Shown here: one piece after another, positions 12,501 through 24,533 of the stretch
Layout: each line of letters begins with the position of its first letter
Position numbering within the stretch: position 1 is the first letter of the stretch
DNA from: Callaeas wilsoni
Taxonomy: Eukaryota > Chordata > Aves > Passeriformes > Callaeidae
Assembly (NCBI GenBank): GCA_013398955.1
Contig: VWPU01001227.1
Location: 124,001 to 188,000, forward strand
Length of the DNA: 64,000 nucleotides
Direction: 5' to 3'
Program-made: the position numbers and the translations under genes
Notes under the pieces: generated by a model
The model's database searches: none
What the model was told of the DNA's origin: nothing
The model's input: only the letters and a program-made list of their open reading frames with translations

Positions 12501-13100
12501 AGAAAGAGTCGGAGCCACCACATGAGAACATGTGAGTCAATAAAATTTTATAAAAGAAGCCCATAAAACTGCCACGGAAACTTAACCATTGCATGCATGT
12601 AGGGTGAGAGCAATTCACTGGTGCTGGAGTAGGACCTTGAGTAGAGTTCCTCTTATCTTCCACGCTGGGATCCTCTATTTAAAACATATGGAGCAGGCTA
12701 ATGTTCGTTACGAGTGACTGCAGTGAAAATAAAAATTTTTTTAAAATGCTTACATGCCCGCACACATACATACCCAAACAGATGGGAAGAAATTAAGATG
12801 GATTTGCAGAAGAGGTTGTGCTCACAGTAAAGCACATCTCCAGTGGCGCGGGGCAGAGGGGCCTGGCTTCTCTGGTGGCAGCTGATAGACACGAGCACTT
12901 GAGCAGTTCACAGCCTCTCTGTTGTCCCCATCAGAAGATTTGTAGGTGGCTCTCCGCCAGCCACCAGGCTGATGGGTCAGGGGTCGTGACCTGTTGATTT
13001 ACCAAAGTATGATCAACTCACACAAATTATCGGCGTCAGAGAGCCCTGACAACTTCAATATGATGAGCGATGAGAGCAATTGTTTGTGACACGTGAAAGC
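6546..13100. other. Non-coding stretch; weak exon-like segments only
   Basis: Unique sequence with no identifiable gene or transposable element. Two segments have splice-like borders. 7,284-7,367 has acceptor CTCCAACAG and donor CCAAG|GTGAGT, with stops in all frames. 8,878-9,060 is listed separately. A TATAAATA word occurs at 7,350, only about 10 bases before that donor, so it is not a plausible core promoter for it. The remainder, including AT-rich 9,600-10,300 and mixed 10,500-12,700, shows nothing I can name. Confidence 0.6.
8878..9060 (+). other. Candidate first coding exon (weak)
   Basis: An ATG at 8,878, with G at +4, opens 61 codons without a stop up to a strong splice donor, ACAG|GTAAGA, at 9,060/9,061. 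The predicted peptide starts MAPRSQAEAQ and ends KKRNKPTAQ. It is rich in K, E, Q and T and matches no family I know. The -3 base is C, so the start context is only partly favourable. The high A content of 8,900-9,060 could explain the charged composition. Pseudo-exons of this quality are expected in 64 kb of DNA. It is recorded as a hypothesis, not as a gene. Confidence 0.15.
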
Positions 13101-13253
13101 AGCGGGAGAGAGCCATTCCGCCACTCGGCGCGGCGGGAGCGGGGCTGCCGGCGGGACTGCGGCAGCGGGGACAGCCCTGTCCCCTCGCCCACCCCGAGCA
13201 CTGTCACCCCGGTGGGGCCAGAGCAAACCCCCAGGCCCCACGGGGGAAAGCGT
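13101..13253. promoter_or_regulatory. Short CpG-rich patch
   Basis: About 150 bases, roughly three quarters G+C, with about 15 CpG dinucleotides clustered between 13,104 and 13,252 (words such as GGCGCGGCGGG and GCCGGCGGG). The surrounding DNA is AT-rich and CpG-poor. In vertebrates such clusters usually escape methylation and mark promoters or enhancers. This one is below the usual 200-bp CpG-island length and has no TATA box or clear downstream donor. The overlapping open frames on both strands are a by-product of few A/T-rich stop codons. Confidence 0.4.
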
Positions 13254-13711
13254 CTTCTCACACAGAGGCCAAAAGAAGCAAGAGGGGTTAGAAAGTGTTT
13301 CAGGGGATGGCTTGGTTGTTTCTTTTTCTCACTGCTGTTGCACTTAGTGCAGTGAGATGTTGAAGGATGGGGGCTTTAAATCCGATGGGAGGTGCTAGGG
13401 GATTCAGATCTAGGAAAACCCTGGAGCTGGTGCTGTCTGTGAGGTTTAATCAAATGAATGTACCAGCTTCTTCGAGTTATCTTTGGGGGCTGTTGTCAAA
13501 ATCCTTTTTTTTTTTTGTTTCTCCTTTTTTCCCAGCTTCATTCACGTAGGAAAAATTTTGCCTAGGGTGGGATGGGAAAATTATAGCTGCTGGGCATTTT
13601 GCCTTGATCCTTCAATTCCTCTTAATCGACTGTGCTATTCAGATGGGGGCAGAGGATAGCAGAGGCAGTTGAAAGGAGGCAGGCAGTGCCGAGGGGTTAG
13701 GGCAGGGTGGC

Positions 13712-13714
<3 letters not shown>

Positions 13715-13756
<42 letters not shown>
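13715..13756 (+). repeat. (TG)21 dinucleotide microsatellite
   Basis: An uninterrupted run of 42 bases of TG, starting after CAAC and ending before CATCTGCATGC. Pure runs of this length are usually length-polymorphic. The frames that cross it read as alternating C/V or T/H peptides and are not genes. Alternating purine-pyrimidine DNA of this kind can adopt left-handed Z-DNA. Confidence 0.97.
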
Positions 13757-13757
<1 letters not shown>

Positions 13758-14904
13758 ATCTGCATGCTTGTGCAAGGAGGAGGAAGAAAGCCCACAGCCC
13801 AGGAGAAGGATTGGGCTCTGAGAAAATTGGGTTTTTTAAAAAAAAGCTATGGTATTCCTGCAGAAAATGCTCATTCAGTGACGGTGCCATGGATGGGCAG
13901 GTAGCAGAGAGCCTCTGTCAGGCACGTGGGTGGCCCAAGACTGGCTCCCATCCCGCCGTCTCCTACTGCTCTGCCTGGCCCTGTACAGGTGGCTTCACCT
14001 CATATTTTACAGAAATAAGCAAACTAGAACTATTACAACTTCTCCCTGTGTTTTATTCAGAGTGGGCATGTTGCACTCAGCCCATTTCTGTATTTGTTTA
14101 AGTCCATTTGTTTACTTTGTGATAGGAGATGCATAAAATGATGATCTATTAAGCTATCAATTTTAAATTTCCTATGAAAAATCTACAGCAAAAAATAGAT
14201 TTTTGGAGCCACCAGAATGGTTGCAGCATGTGACCTGGCAGAGATGAAAAGTCAAGATTTTTTTCATTGATCTTTACCATAACGACCTTTTAAATATTTA
14301 TTGTATATATATAAAAAGGCAGAGGAAGACAATACTTGCAAATATAGATGCTTAACCTTGGGTTTAAACCAAATAAAATAGTATTTAAAGAAATACTGAA
14401 TAAATTATTTATTACCCAGGTCAATGGTTGCAGAAACACAGTTTATATAAAAACATTACAATTCCGGCCATTCTAAGTACTGGCTTTAGAAAAAATCCAA
14501 ACCTCTTAATGTAATTTTAATAAACCTAAAAAAAGTCATGCTCTTGTTTCAAGCTGAATAGTTTGCTGTTTCTGAAAAATAATCATTCAAGACCTAAATC
14601 TAACCACAAGAGTTTAGTGCACAGATGTATTATACTTGGGGAAAACCCTTAAGAAATAGCTGTTTGATTCAGGATCTGAGTCAGTAAAACAAGATGTGAT
14701 GGTTTAGTGGGATTGATGTCAAATAGTAGAAAATGAGGGCAACTAATATAGAAAGAAGACTTTTGAGGAGGATTAATTAATAAATTAATAGCTGTGTGCA
14801 TGGATGGAGTACAAACAAGTAAACAATATTTTCATTATTCCCTTAAACAAATACTTCCAAAAGGAAGTCAAACTATCTGTGCTTGAGTAAAGATCATGTG
14901 TGAG

Positions 14905-14952
14905 TGGATGGATGGATGGATGGATGGATGGATGGATGGACGGATGGATGGA
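14905..14952 (+). repeat. (TGGA)n tetranucleotide microsatellite
   Basis: Twelve tandem TGGA units with a single interruption (TGGACGGA at about 14,940). The minus-strand frame through it reads as repeated SIHP residues and is an artefact. The near-perfect array suggests recent slippage, so it is a likely polymorphic marker. Confidence 0.97.
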
Positions 14953-16654
14953 GAGATAATTTATATACGAGGTGCTCACAGACAAACACACGTGCCCATA
15001 CTCACGCACATGCATTTATATAAAGTATGTTTTTCAATCATATATTTTATTGCACTCCAAGGGTCAGACTGGAATACTCTAGCATTTAATCATATTTTTG
15101 CCTTGAATTAAATTTTGTTGTGTTTTAGTGGGTGACAGATTAGGTTACGCTACACCAGGAATAGATAAAAATCACCCCTTTTCCACATCTCATTTTTATT
15201 GCTAGAGACAGTCATGACTTTTTCTAAAAAAAACCCCACAAAACAAGCCTTTCGTCAGAAAATGCTGATTTCTTGGCATCAAGGCTTTCTATGGAAAATG
15301 TTTATGTTTTTGCATTTTTAATTAAATAGGTTTTTTTAATTGTTGGAACATAAGTTTCAAAACAAAAAAATTCCAGATTTTCAGTTCAAAACAAGATTGT
15401 TTGAAATGTACGTTAATTAGCATACAAAAATAACAATCCCAGTACTAAAATGAAATGTCTCAGAATGATCAAAACACAAACAGGTTTCTACAGCCCTGAA
15501 GTGATATAATTTTTTCGCTTACAGAAGTTTTCAGGCTTTTCATTGTTTGTCAAAATGAGCAAAAAATGTATTTTTTTAAATACACAGGAGATTAGGGAGA
15601 ACACTATTTTGCCCAATTTGAGAGTACTGCTCAGGCTAAGTAGGAATATCAGAGGCTGGACAGAATAAATGAATAAATACATTAAAAATAATAGATCAAA
15701 GCAATCTGGTTTTGAGCAAGAAAGCACTTCCAATTTAAGGGTCAGCATTTTTGACAGAGATATACAAATATTCACATGTGTATTAAAATAAAACCAGTGA
15801 GATATATAGATCTATATACACATTCACATCCACCCTCTCTAATCACTTTATTTGATTTTTGCAGTTGGCTTTTTCTTTTTCACGGTGATGTGCTGCACAA
15901 ATTTCATGTAGAAACTTCATAGCTAAAACAATCACCACAAAAACCTGGGTTAATGATTAACTCTGAATGAAGAGTTATAAGCACTCATCAAGGTAATACA
16001 TGATACAACTTAGCCATTTCCTTTCTCTTTTCAGTTTTTCAAAAGGGGCAAGGGAGCATGAAGAATAAAGCCAGGCATCCTTATTTGGTTGAAATAATAG
16101 CCAGTATACCAGAACTTCAGACAAATCCTTCTTGCTTTCTTTCAGTGGCCTCAACCATTTTGATCTCATTTCATCATTGAATGGACCCCTTAACAGAGAG
16201 TGACCCCATATTTTAGGACTGAAAACATACACCTTGTTAGTGTGAGTTTATTTTTTTGTTGTTTGAAAAGTGGGCAAATGTAGTCAAAGCTCTCACAAAA
16301 CATCACAAGTGGCTCTTTCTTCTTTCATGGCACATTGAGCATGTAAAGTAATCATTGTTTACAATACAGAGGCAGATAGCAAAGACATGTTTGTCGTCTC
16401 ATGCTGTATCTAATTATGCATTAGATTTTGATTTCAGTTGCTTTGCCTTTCCATGTTATTTTAATTTTGAATGATGATCACTGAAGGGAAAAAAAAAAAA
16501 GGGAACAGCAAAGACAGGATGTGTCAGCAAGACCGTGGTCCCCTCATGCGGAGCACGTGTAGGCGGGACCTGGAGCACGGTGCTCGGCACTGGACACCTC
16601 ATTACCACAGGCAAATTGGAGGAGCCAGGGATGGCGGAGAGCACGATGAAGGGG

Positions 16655-16935
16655 CTGCTAGGACTGGCTTGAGGAGAAAGATTAAAAGACTGAAATATGT
16701 ATAGATAGGGCAAGTGACGGGGCAGCCCCGCTCCCCACTGGAGGGAGGAGAGTCCTTTCCAGGAAGGCCGAGGGACTCTGCTGTGAAGAAATGGGGTGAT
16801 ATGGAGCAGAAGAGAGACACGAGCAAAACCTCAGGAACTTCTGGGTTTGGCTGTGAAAGAACAGTGAGCCCTGGAACAGCCTCCTCAAAGAAGCTGCAGA
16901 AAGTCCTTCATATGGGATGTTTAAGTGGAGCTGAG
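16655..16935 (+). mobile_element. CR1 LINE 3' fragment, old, sense
   Basis: Around 16,873-16,935 one frame reads WNSLLKEAAESPSYGMFK, which aligns with the C-terminal CR1 reverse-transcriptase segment 'WN.L...VVESPSLE.FK'. The preceding segment at 16,655-16,700 has 'gaggagaaagattaaaagactg', resembling the CR1 part that encodes '[14 protein letters not shown]'. The sequence between is too diverged to align by eye. The plus-strand frame is broken by stops and the copy is dead. The 3' tail with the CR1 octamer is not visible. Confidence 0.55.
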
Positions 16936-18973
16936 CTGAGTGTGATGAATCCTGGCAATGCCCTGGGTGCATCAGCAAGTCATTCACACTCCTGCCTTTT
17001 GTTTCTCTCTCCCTCTTAGTTGGCATTTTGCTTGTTTACTCAGAGTGTTCACATAATCTGAAGTTTCTTAATAATAAAATTCAAGTGCCTTTTATGTGTT
17101 CTGAAGGACTTTTACACCCAGCCAGAGAACCCTCACCCCACAGGAGCTTCATCGATTCTGCTCTCAATGCCATGGGGTAGACGGTAGCAGCCTGAGACAA
17201 ATGTGGAGAAGTTCAGCATGGGGTGATGAGAGAAGCAGTAATGGACTCCTTGCCATTTTTATCTTCCCCAGAGGATCTAGTTTAAGAAGGAATGGCGTTT
17301 CTAAGGGGGTTCCCATGCTTGACTCCAGCACTGACTTTTGTTTGACCAACAGACAAGACCATGCCATCAGTTCTCCTGGAGCTGCATCCCCCAAAGTGCT
17401 GCCAAGGACACTGTCAGGCACAGGCAACACTGACCAGGATATGTTTAAGCACTTGCAGTCTTGTGGGTAATCTTAGGATATCTGTGAGACTGAAACTGTC
17501 TTATGCTGGGCAGAAGAAAGATAACAATGGAAGCTTTGGAGTAAAAAATTGCCTGAAAGGACTTTGAATGTTACTGATATTTTTTTTTCTCTAAAAAAAT
17601 TTCAAGTTTTTTCAACTATCTCTAGTGAGCATATTAGATGAAGAGGATTAGCATAAGAAATATGACTCAGTGCAAAACTTGTAAATATTGAACAAAAACT
17701 GACAATTAGCCAGGAATGAAAAGACAAAACATAGCTACAAAGGAAAAAGCAGCAAAAAATTAATTGAAATTACCCCCAAATTAAGGACATTCACTGATGC
17801 AAAACCCAAATATTTGGAGATAGGGGAAAGGAGAGATCAGACATCTGCATACAGATGTTGATAAACAGATAGAAAAATAAATGAGAGCTGTGTGTGAGTG
17901 ATCCAGGAGCCTTACTTCCAAGAATGACAAAGGAAAGGCTTGTATAGATGTCAGCAGACTGTGGATCAGGCTCCAAGCCTTAAGTGGACAATCCAGAATA
18001 TTACAAATCACTCTTGGGATCAAGTTGCATCGATGTCATCTAATTACAGATAAAACTACAGAGTATTTAACATCTCGTTAATTTAAATACCTGGGGCCAT
18101 ATCGTGGCATCAATTTTTAAGTAGATGTCCCCATCGATATCAAAGACGAGTTCACACAATACAGCCCACGCAGCTGAACCTTGAGGGACAAAGCAGACAA
18201 AGGGAGGCGGAGAGGGAGACGCAACAAAATACTCCCCTTTCTTCCACTCCCTTTTTCAGTCTCCTTCCTTTCTCCATTACCGGCTCAGTTGCCTGCACAT
18301 TCTGTTAGCTGGTCCCCAAGTGTGATTTCTATAGGCATCATTCTGTAGGGATGATGCTGAGCCACGTTCACAAGATGAGGATCCTCAAGTTCAGTTTTAA
18401 GCTCCCTTACCAAAATGAGGTATTCAGTAGTGGGAGGGTTATCACATTTCTCTTTCAAGCTGTCAGAGGTTGTCAGAAAGATTACAGATTTTAACATTTG
18501 TTCTGTTTGGTTTTGTTTCTGATCCTGACTAGAAAAATGAGAGAAAGCACAGATACTGACATTAGATATGTCAGAGAATACTTCACAATTTTCCTGACAA
18601 AAACTGAGTTCTTAAAAAATACATATTTTTTTAAATTAGGCTTTTAATATTTCTAATCTTTTATTTTTATTTTTTTTCCCAAAAAACTGTCTCAAGTGAA
18701 ATGCAACAGAAATAATGCAGCAGAAATAATGCCACTTTTGTTTCTTGAGAGTTAGAACATTTCAAACACCTGGGATTTTGATTTTTGCCGCTTTTCTTCT
18801 CCTTTCTTTTTTTCCTTACTACCATCTGGTACAGATTTATACTATCATTGCTCTGGTAGTGGTTATAGCCTCTCAATCATCTCTCATTTTCCTTTGAATT
18901 TTTTTTCTGGTGTTTATCTGGCAGAGAGATTTCTCTTAAAAGTTAAAAAAGTGTTAAGAGGAAGAAAACAGAA
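16936..18973. other. Non-coding stretch, nothing recognised
   Basis: Mixed-composition DNA to about 17,560, then AT-rich. Short frames on both strands have no domain. There is no CpG cluster, no RNA gene and no repeat that I can name. Confidence 0.65.
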
Positions 18974-19025
18974 CGAATGAATGGTTGAGGTTGGAAGGGA
19001 CCTCTGAGGTTCATCTTTCCAACTC
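18974..19025 (-). mobile_element. CR1 LINE 3' end, short fragment
   Basis: The words AATGGTTGAGGTTGGAAGGG and ACCTCTGAGGTTCATC, ending CTTTCCAACT, match the reverse complement of the extreme 3' end of avian CR1 ('gatgatctccagaggtcccttccaacc'). Only about 50 bp are recognisable, so this is a heavily 5'-truncated insertion. No target-site duplication is clear. Confidence 0.75.
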
Positions 19026-22000
19026 TGAAACCAAATATGACAAAAGAAGGCTTTTGGACAGTTAACATTTTTTCCCAAATCAAGCTCTAAGGAATAAGAA
19101 CAGTGCCAAGATATTTTGAAGGATGAAATTATTTTTTGCATTTTTTGTCCAGCTACTCCTGGTAACTTTGTGATAACAACAGGACAGGTGTGCAAATCTC
19201 ATAAACCCGTTATCTTTGGCTTCAGTGAACCTGTTCACTCTTGTACCAGTGGAAGGCCTGCTCTTATTTAGTGGAACAGCAATACTGCCTACTGTGCCTG
19301 AGCCTACGTTTCAAAACAGGTTGAGGTGTTTGCCCTTTACTTTGCCCTTAAAAAAGGCACATCAGATTGTGGCCATGAGTTTTCCTGCTGAGTCCAGTGA
19401 CTGTTCACCAACATAAAATTAAACTCGGATTGAAGAACCTTGCTAATCAAACCTTAAAATCAACATAACCACATAGAGTTGATACAACTTCCACTTTAGC
19501 TAGAATCAGACACGAAAATGTGCTCAGATTGTTATAAAAGAAGGAATTTGGTCTTTGTCAAGAAATAGAAACCCCTTTTTTGTTATTTAGTTCTACACTT
19601 TAGAAGAACAAAATACAGAAAGCTCTGTGAGGTGTACCACATCCTAATCTTGAAGAATTTTTACCTAAGACCTTGAGGAGGTTAAGATACCTTATGCTGA
19701 AACACCCTTTCTCTCTAAATGGGAATTTATTCTGGGGCCTTCATTAAAGTTGAAGGATTCAGCTCTTATCAGGTAATAATACAGGTGTCACTAACAAAGT
19801 ATTTAACGGAATAGATGGTGGCAGAAAGGCCACACTGCAAGAATACGACATTTCCTTTGACTCTCTAGACTTCTGCTTTGCAAGTAAAATTTCCACAGTA
19901 ACTCAGATGCCACATTCTTTTTCTTTTTTGATATTAAGAATATTTCACTACTACTATGAGAAAACTCACTGCCTTTATTGGGCAGTTACCAGGAACAAGT
20001 TTTCTCTGGCTATCTTAGGAGAGTTTCATGTTCTCTAACTTCTGTGTTTCATTGATTTTGGACTTCTACTTTCTGCAAAGACCAAAATGCTGAATCTGAA
20101 TCAAAGCCTCTCCAAGGGGTAACCAGAACTGCTGGGCTGCAAGGAGGTGTCAAGTGACTTTGTCACCCTAGACTGAAATTGTTTTGACTTTCTCAAATGT
20201 TTCTGAAGCTGTTTTGGAAACTTTAATCATGAGAGTATTTTTCTCTTTCTTTACATCTTCATTAATTTTGAACTAAAGAAAAAAATGCATTGCTGTAAAG
20301 ATTGAAAACCAATTAGTGCTTTATGTCCTTTTAGTTTAGGACATGAAGATATTCATTCAGCATATGTTAAAAGTGCTCCGCCTTTGCAGAAATATTACAC
20401 CTTTCAGAAGTCACTAGGGATGCTTCCAAATATGTTAGAAATGTGAAAAATAAATGCATTATGCCATTAAGAGTGGAGAAGAAAATATCCAATGGCAGAA
20501 GCCTTCCAAACCTAGTCTGTTTTCCAGGACAAAAATACTTGCATCCGAAGTTAAATTCTTGGTTAACAATACTGTTCTATTTTTAGTTCCAATTTTAATT
20601 TTGATCCTAAAAGATTCCCCTCCCTTTTTTTTTTTTTTTCATAATTCTCTGAGGTTGTGAGAACAGAGACACAAATATTTTGCAATGTGAAATCCACGGT
20701 TTATAAATAGCAACAGTGCCTATGTGCACAAGAGAGAATCAGAAAGTTGCACAAATCAAACCCAGTCTTTGGAAGCTGATGGAGTCTTTCCATTGACTTC
20801 ATCACGTTTGGAGCAGGACCTAATGCAGGAGGCTTTTACTTTTTTTGGACATTTGGGGATTATTTTGGAACGTGTCGGTAAGAGGTAGGATGGAATTAAT
20901 TTGAACAGAAAGAAAACTCAAGACAGCCCCATAGAGAAACTGAAGCATTTAAAGAAATGGGCTGAAGAGCGAGGCCAAGATTACAGCAAGGACAGAGACC
21001 ACAAGAAGAGGCTGCTGAAGTAAATACACAGAAAAAACTCTTAAGTGATGATACAGATAGCGCAAGATCCACAGAAGAGGAAAAAAGTGCAGAGAGAACA
21101 TTAAGTGAAAAACTCAGGAAATGGAACAAAGGAAGAAAGGCAGACATTCAAAGGTCACCTAGGAAAGTTTCTGAGTTGTCTGTATACAAATGCAACAAGC
21201 GTAACAAAGGAACCAGGGAAACAGAGAGACCAAGAGACAACTCAGATGGGATTCGATTGATCACTCCTTCCATGAACCTTTCTAGGTATTTATTGTATGA
21301 CACTTAGGTGCACAAGCAGCTGCAGACACATGAAATAGTATCAAGCGTTCCAAAATTACGTTCAGGTTTGCATCATCTGCTGGGTGTCCCTCTGCCACTG
21401 CCTGCAGTGACAAAGGAATGGAAAAGGATGGCTGAGTACCTGAAACGGGGAAAACCTACAGGACATAGGGGTATGTGCTAAGGAGCAATCTCTGCTCCAG
21501 TGACCTCCCTTTGGGACCTCCAGCACCCCAGGTAGCACAGCACTGTCAGTGGAAACACACTTCTTCCTACTCACTTTCCCCATAAAATTACTATTTTCGA
21601 AGTAGACACACTCCCAGGCTCCCTGCTCTGTTCTGAGTGGAGAAATCAAAGTCCAGCCATCAGGAACTCTCCTTCAAAGTCTTCACCACTCCTTCCTCCC
21701 TAGATGTATTAACTATGAAAATGAGGTAATTAGTCATGCCTTGGCTGGACACAGCTGTAGGGGATTGCAGGCGGCCCTGTGGCTTCTGTATATAAAGAGA
21801 CGCAGTTATGCCTTGAGACTGTGGTACCAGAAAGTTTGCAGCCCTTTGAGGAGAGTTATCTCTCAAATCTGCTTAATTGAGATACTGGCAAATGAAAAGC
21901 CTTGAAAGATGGGCAGTGGTGCACACATTTCAGTGTGCCCTCTGCCAGCAGCAGTCATGTAGCTTGTAGCCAAAAATAGGGTTGCAATCAAAGGGAAAGT

Positions 22001-24050
22001 TTGTGACTTAATCTTCTTGCATTGTAACCATGAGCACCTGTGCAGTTATTTCTCTTCATCTATGTGTTGACAGCTGTATTTGAATTTGACTGTCTTCTTA
22101 TTTCCCTCTTCCAAAGGGAAATGTTTATTTTAAGGGTATTTCTGAAAAGGGTACCTGTGCATATGGCACTGTGTCAACTCTCTGTATTTCAATAGAAGTA
22201 TTTTAAGCTCATGGTACCACATTAGCTAAGCTTGGCATTCCCAAAAAATAACAGTAATTTCTTACTTACACTGTTTTTACAACGGAGATTGCTTGGTTCT
22301 CTGCTATGACTTCCTGTTTTATCACCTCGAGGAGGGTGGCAGTGGGGAGCTGCTGCTGCAACTATTGGAGCATCACACTAGCCTTGCTTCCAGGCATGGC
22401 ACTGTCAGATTCCGGGGCTCTATGGAAAGGACACTTTCTCGTGTGTCTCTTCAGTCTAGGCCACAATTAGACAAGCTCACCAAACTACAGGAAGATCCAA
22501 GGCTTGTCTGTGATATGTGATTGAGAACTACCCAAAGTGCTCAGCTTTCCACAGTGTATTGCAGATATCAATCTCCCCAGTACATCCAGCTTTCCTGGAA
22601 AGTCAGCCCACATTTTTGCGTCTGTATTAAACACCTTTAACCTCTGTGTCTAATTCTCAGGATGCCGAAACAAAATCCCTAGTTCCTAAAGCACTGGGAG
22701 CTCTTAGCACTGTTGATTTGAATTCCAGATTCCTTCAACCCTGTCTTGAAAGCAACAAACTTCCTACTGAAGGAAATCTTTCAGCTTTTACCAAGCTTTC
22801 CTGGCTTTTTAAATCTAAGAAACAGAAGCATGTTACTTAAAGGAATCAGTCTGCATCTAATAACTGCACCTCCCTTTCTTGGCTGGAGATAATATACTTA
22901 CATTAATGTTTACCTCTTCTGTTTCCTAAAGAGCTGGTTCGCACATGCCCTAACTTAGTGATTGTCCATAATTTTGGAGTAAAATTTGTTGCTGACCTAA
23001 AGACTGCTTGTTCTGAGTATGACAGTCACCTCTAGTTTAAAAAAGACTCCTCCACATCTAATGCCTTTAATCCTGACTATCTGTGGTTTGCAAAAAGTAA
23101 TTGGGTCCAAGAAACTGGCTATTTTTGTTCTACCTTTTTGGGGCTTGAACACTGAAGAGGTTTTTTTTAAGCACTGTATTTTTAAAATGTCCCAGAGCAT
23201 CTGGAACTTGGGATCGATTTTTTAAGTGTATGTTGAATATACAGCTATAGAATTAGATTCCTTATTCACTCTTAAATACTTTTTAGAACAGAGGAAGCGA
23301 GAGTCAGCACTGACACAGATACACGTATGTGACCTCTCTCCACCAACATAATTAAAACTTCTTAGTAAATGTGTTGCATACAGTAATTCAATTTTCAATA
23401 AACACATTTAAAAGACACTGTACCCTTTCTGTACAAAATCTTTTTAAGAACGACAATGCATGTATTTGGAGGTAGAAGTTTGGCAGTAGTCCACATTGAT
23501 CTGTGGAATATCATCCCCTGATTTTTTTCTAACAGGTCCTAGAAGCAAGAAAGTAAAATTTCTTAAATGAGTTAAATATGAGAGAAGCAAGACTCACTCA
23601 GCAACCCATCCCATGGAAAATAACACATCAGAATAACTGAGCTGAGGTGATTCTGACCCCTCGATTTTGGGATATTAGCTATAGACAGGCTCATCTACTA
23701 CCTAAGGCATTTGAAACAGAATATGGAGGCTGTTCGAACTGATGGTGATTCAGACACAGATCAATGAACTCTGATCACATTCAGCAAGTGCAGAAATCCT
23801 CCCAGCCATCAGCTGACAAGGACCTTAACATGTCCTGTGCCTTGCCTGCAAGAAGCTGTATCACCAAGCAAGGGAGCTCCTAACACTTTAATGAGTCTGG
23901 CTAAACACATTTTATGCTCAAGAGAAAAGTATGAGCTAAAAGGATCCTGTTGATTTGGGTGATTTTCAAAAACACATTTTGGCAAGGGAATCAGTCCAGA
24001 AGAGGAACAAGAAAGAAACTTATTGTGTCTGCTCCCTTAAAAAGAGGTAG
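19026..24050. other. Non-coding stretch, mostly unique
   Basis: No gene is supported. It contains a T15 run at 20,625-20,639, the unnamed dispersed repeat at 20,769, and a purine-rich zone at 20,890-21,250. One frame in that zone stays open from about 20,965 to 21,306 but lacks an early ATG and reads as K, E, R and S because of composition. A weak terminal-exon candidate (22,661-22,840) is discussed in the findings. The remainder shows nothing. Confidence 0.6.
20769..20820 (-). repeat. Unnamed old dispersed repeat, copy 1
   Basis: On the minus strand the segment reads GGTCCTGCTCCAAA, then TGAAGTCAATGG, then AAAGACTCC. This matches a word series seen widely in reptile and bird DNA, of the form 'ggcctgatccaaagccca..gaagtcaatgg.aaagactcc'. 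A second copy in this window lies at 53,244 on the plus strand, with roughly 70 per cent identity over 40 bases by eye. The class of element is unknown to me. Confidence 0.45.
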
Positions 24051-24053
24051 ACT

Positions 24054-24071
24054 GGGGAGGGGAGGGTAGGG
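24054..24071 (+). other. G-quadruplex motif
   Basis: Four G tracts of 4, 4, 3 and 3 bases separated by loops of 1, 1 and 2 bases fit the G3+N1-7 quadruplex rule with very short loops. More G runs follow to about 24,100. Short loops favour stable parallel quadruplexes. No promoter is evident nearby, and the solo LTR begins about 460 bp downstream. Confidence 0.6.
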
Positions 24072-24533
24072 TGCAAGGGGAGTGAGAGAGGGGATAGAGA
24101 CAGAGCCAGGAAAAGTTGGCTTTGGAGCAGAAAATATAAACTGAAGAAACATGGTATTATATTTCTTCATGTAGAAAGGGGAGGAATCTTCACCTTCATG
24201 GCCTGGTAAGATGTTTCATGACTGCAAGTGTTAAGTTTCTTCTTGACAGCTGGTGAACTGTGACTGCTAGTGGAGCAGGGTACCCCACAGGACAAATCCC
24301 ATGGCCTTCTCCATGCTCAACGCTGGAGACAGTGCTCCTCTGTGCATTTCCTCCAGGAAAATGCCATCAATCTCTTGCTTCCCACAGGATGATGTCCTGT
24401 ACCTCAAACTAGTTGTGATCACTTCAACTCTCCTTCTTCTAAAGCTGTCGTAACGAAATTGGGAGGAATTTTGTTTCTATACTTCTTTATGTGTGTATTT
24501 CAGGTAGAGTCTGGGAGACATCCCAAGATACAA

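Larger units (their letters stand above)
13261..16650. other. Non-coding stretch, very AT-rich, with two microsatellites
   Basis: Contains the (TG)n and (TGGA)n arrays listed separately. From about 14,100 to 16,450 the DNA is strongly AT-rich, with many runs of A or T and no usable reading frame. A perfect 16-bp palindrome, TATATAGATCTATATA, lies at 15,803-15,818. No gene or transposable element is recognised. Confidence 0.65.

Noticed and set aside
13639..13904. Open frames reading repeated C/V or H/T residues
   Set aside because: They are translations of the (TG)21 microsatellite.
14785..15111. Frames with repeated SIHP or MDGW residues
   Set aside because: They are translations of the (TGGA)n microsatellite.
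20965..21306. About 110 open codons rich in K, E, R and S
   Set aside because: No early ATG and no good splice sites; the composition follows the purine-rich DNA.
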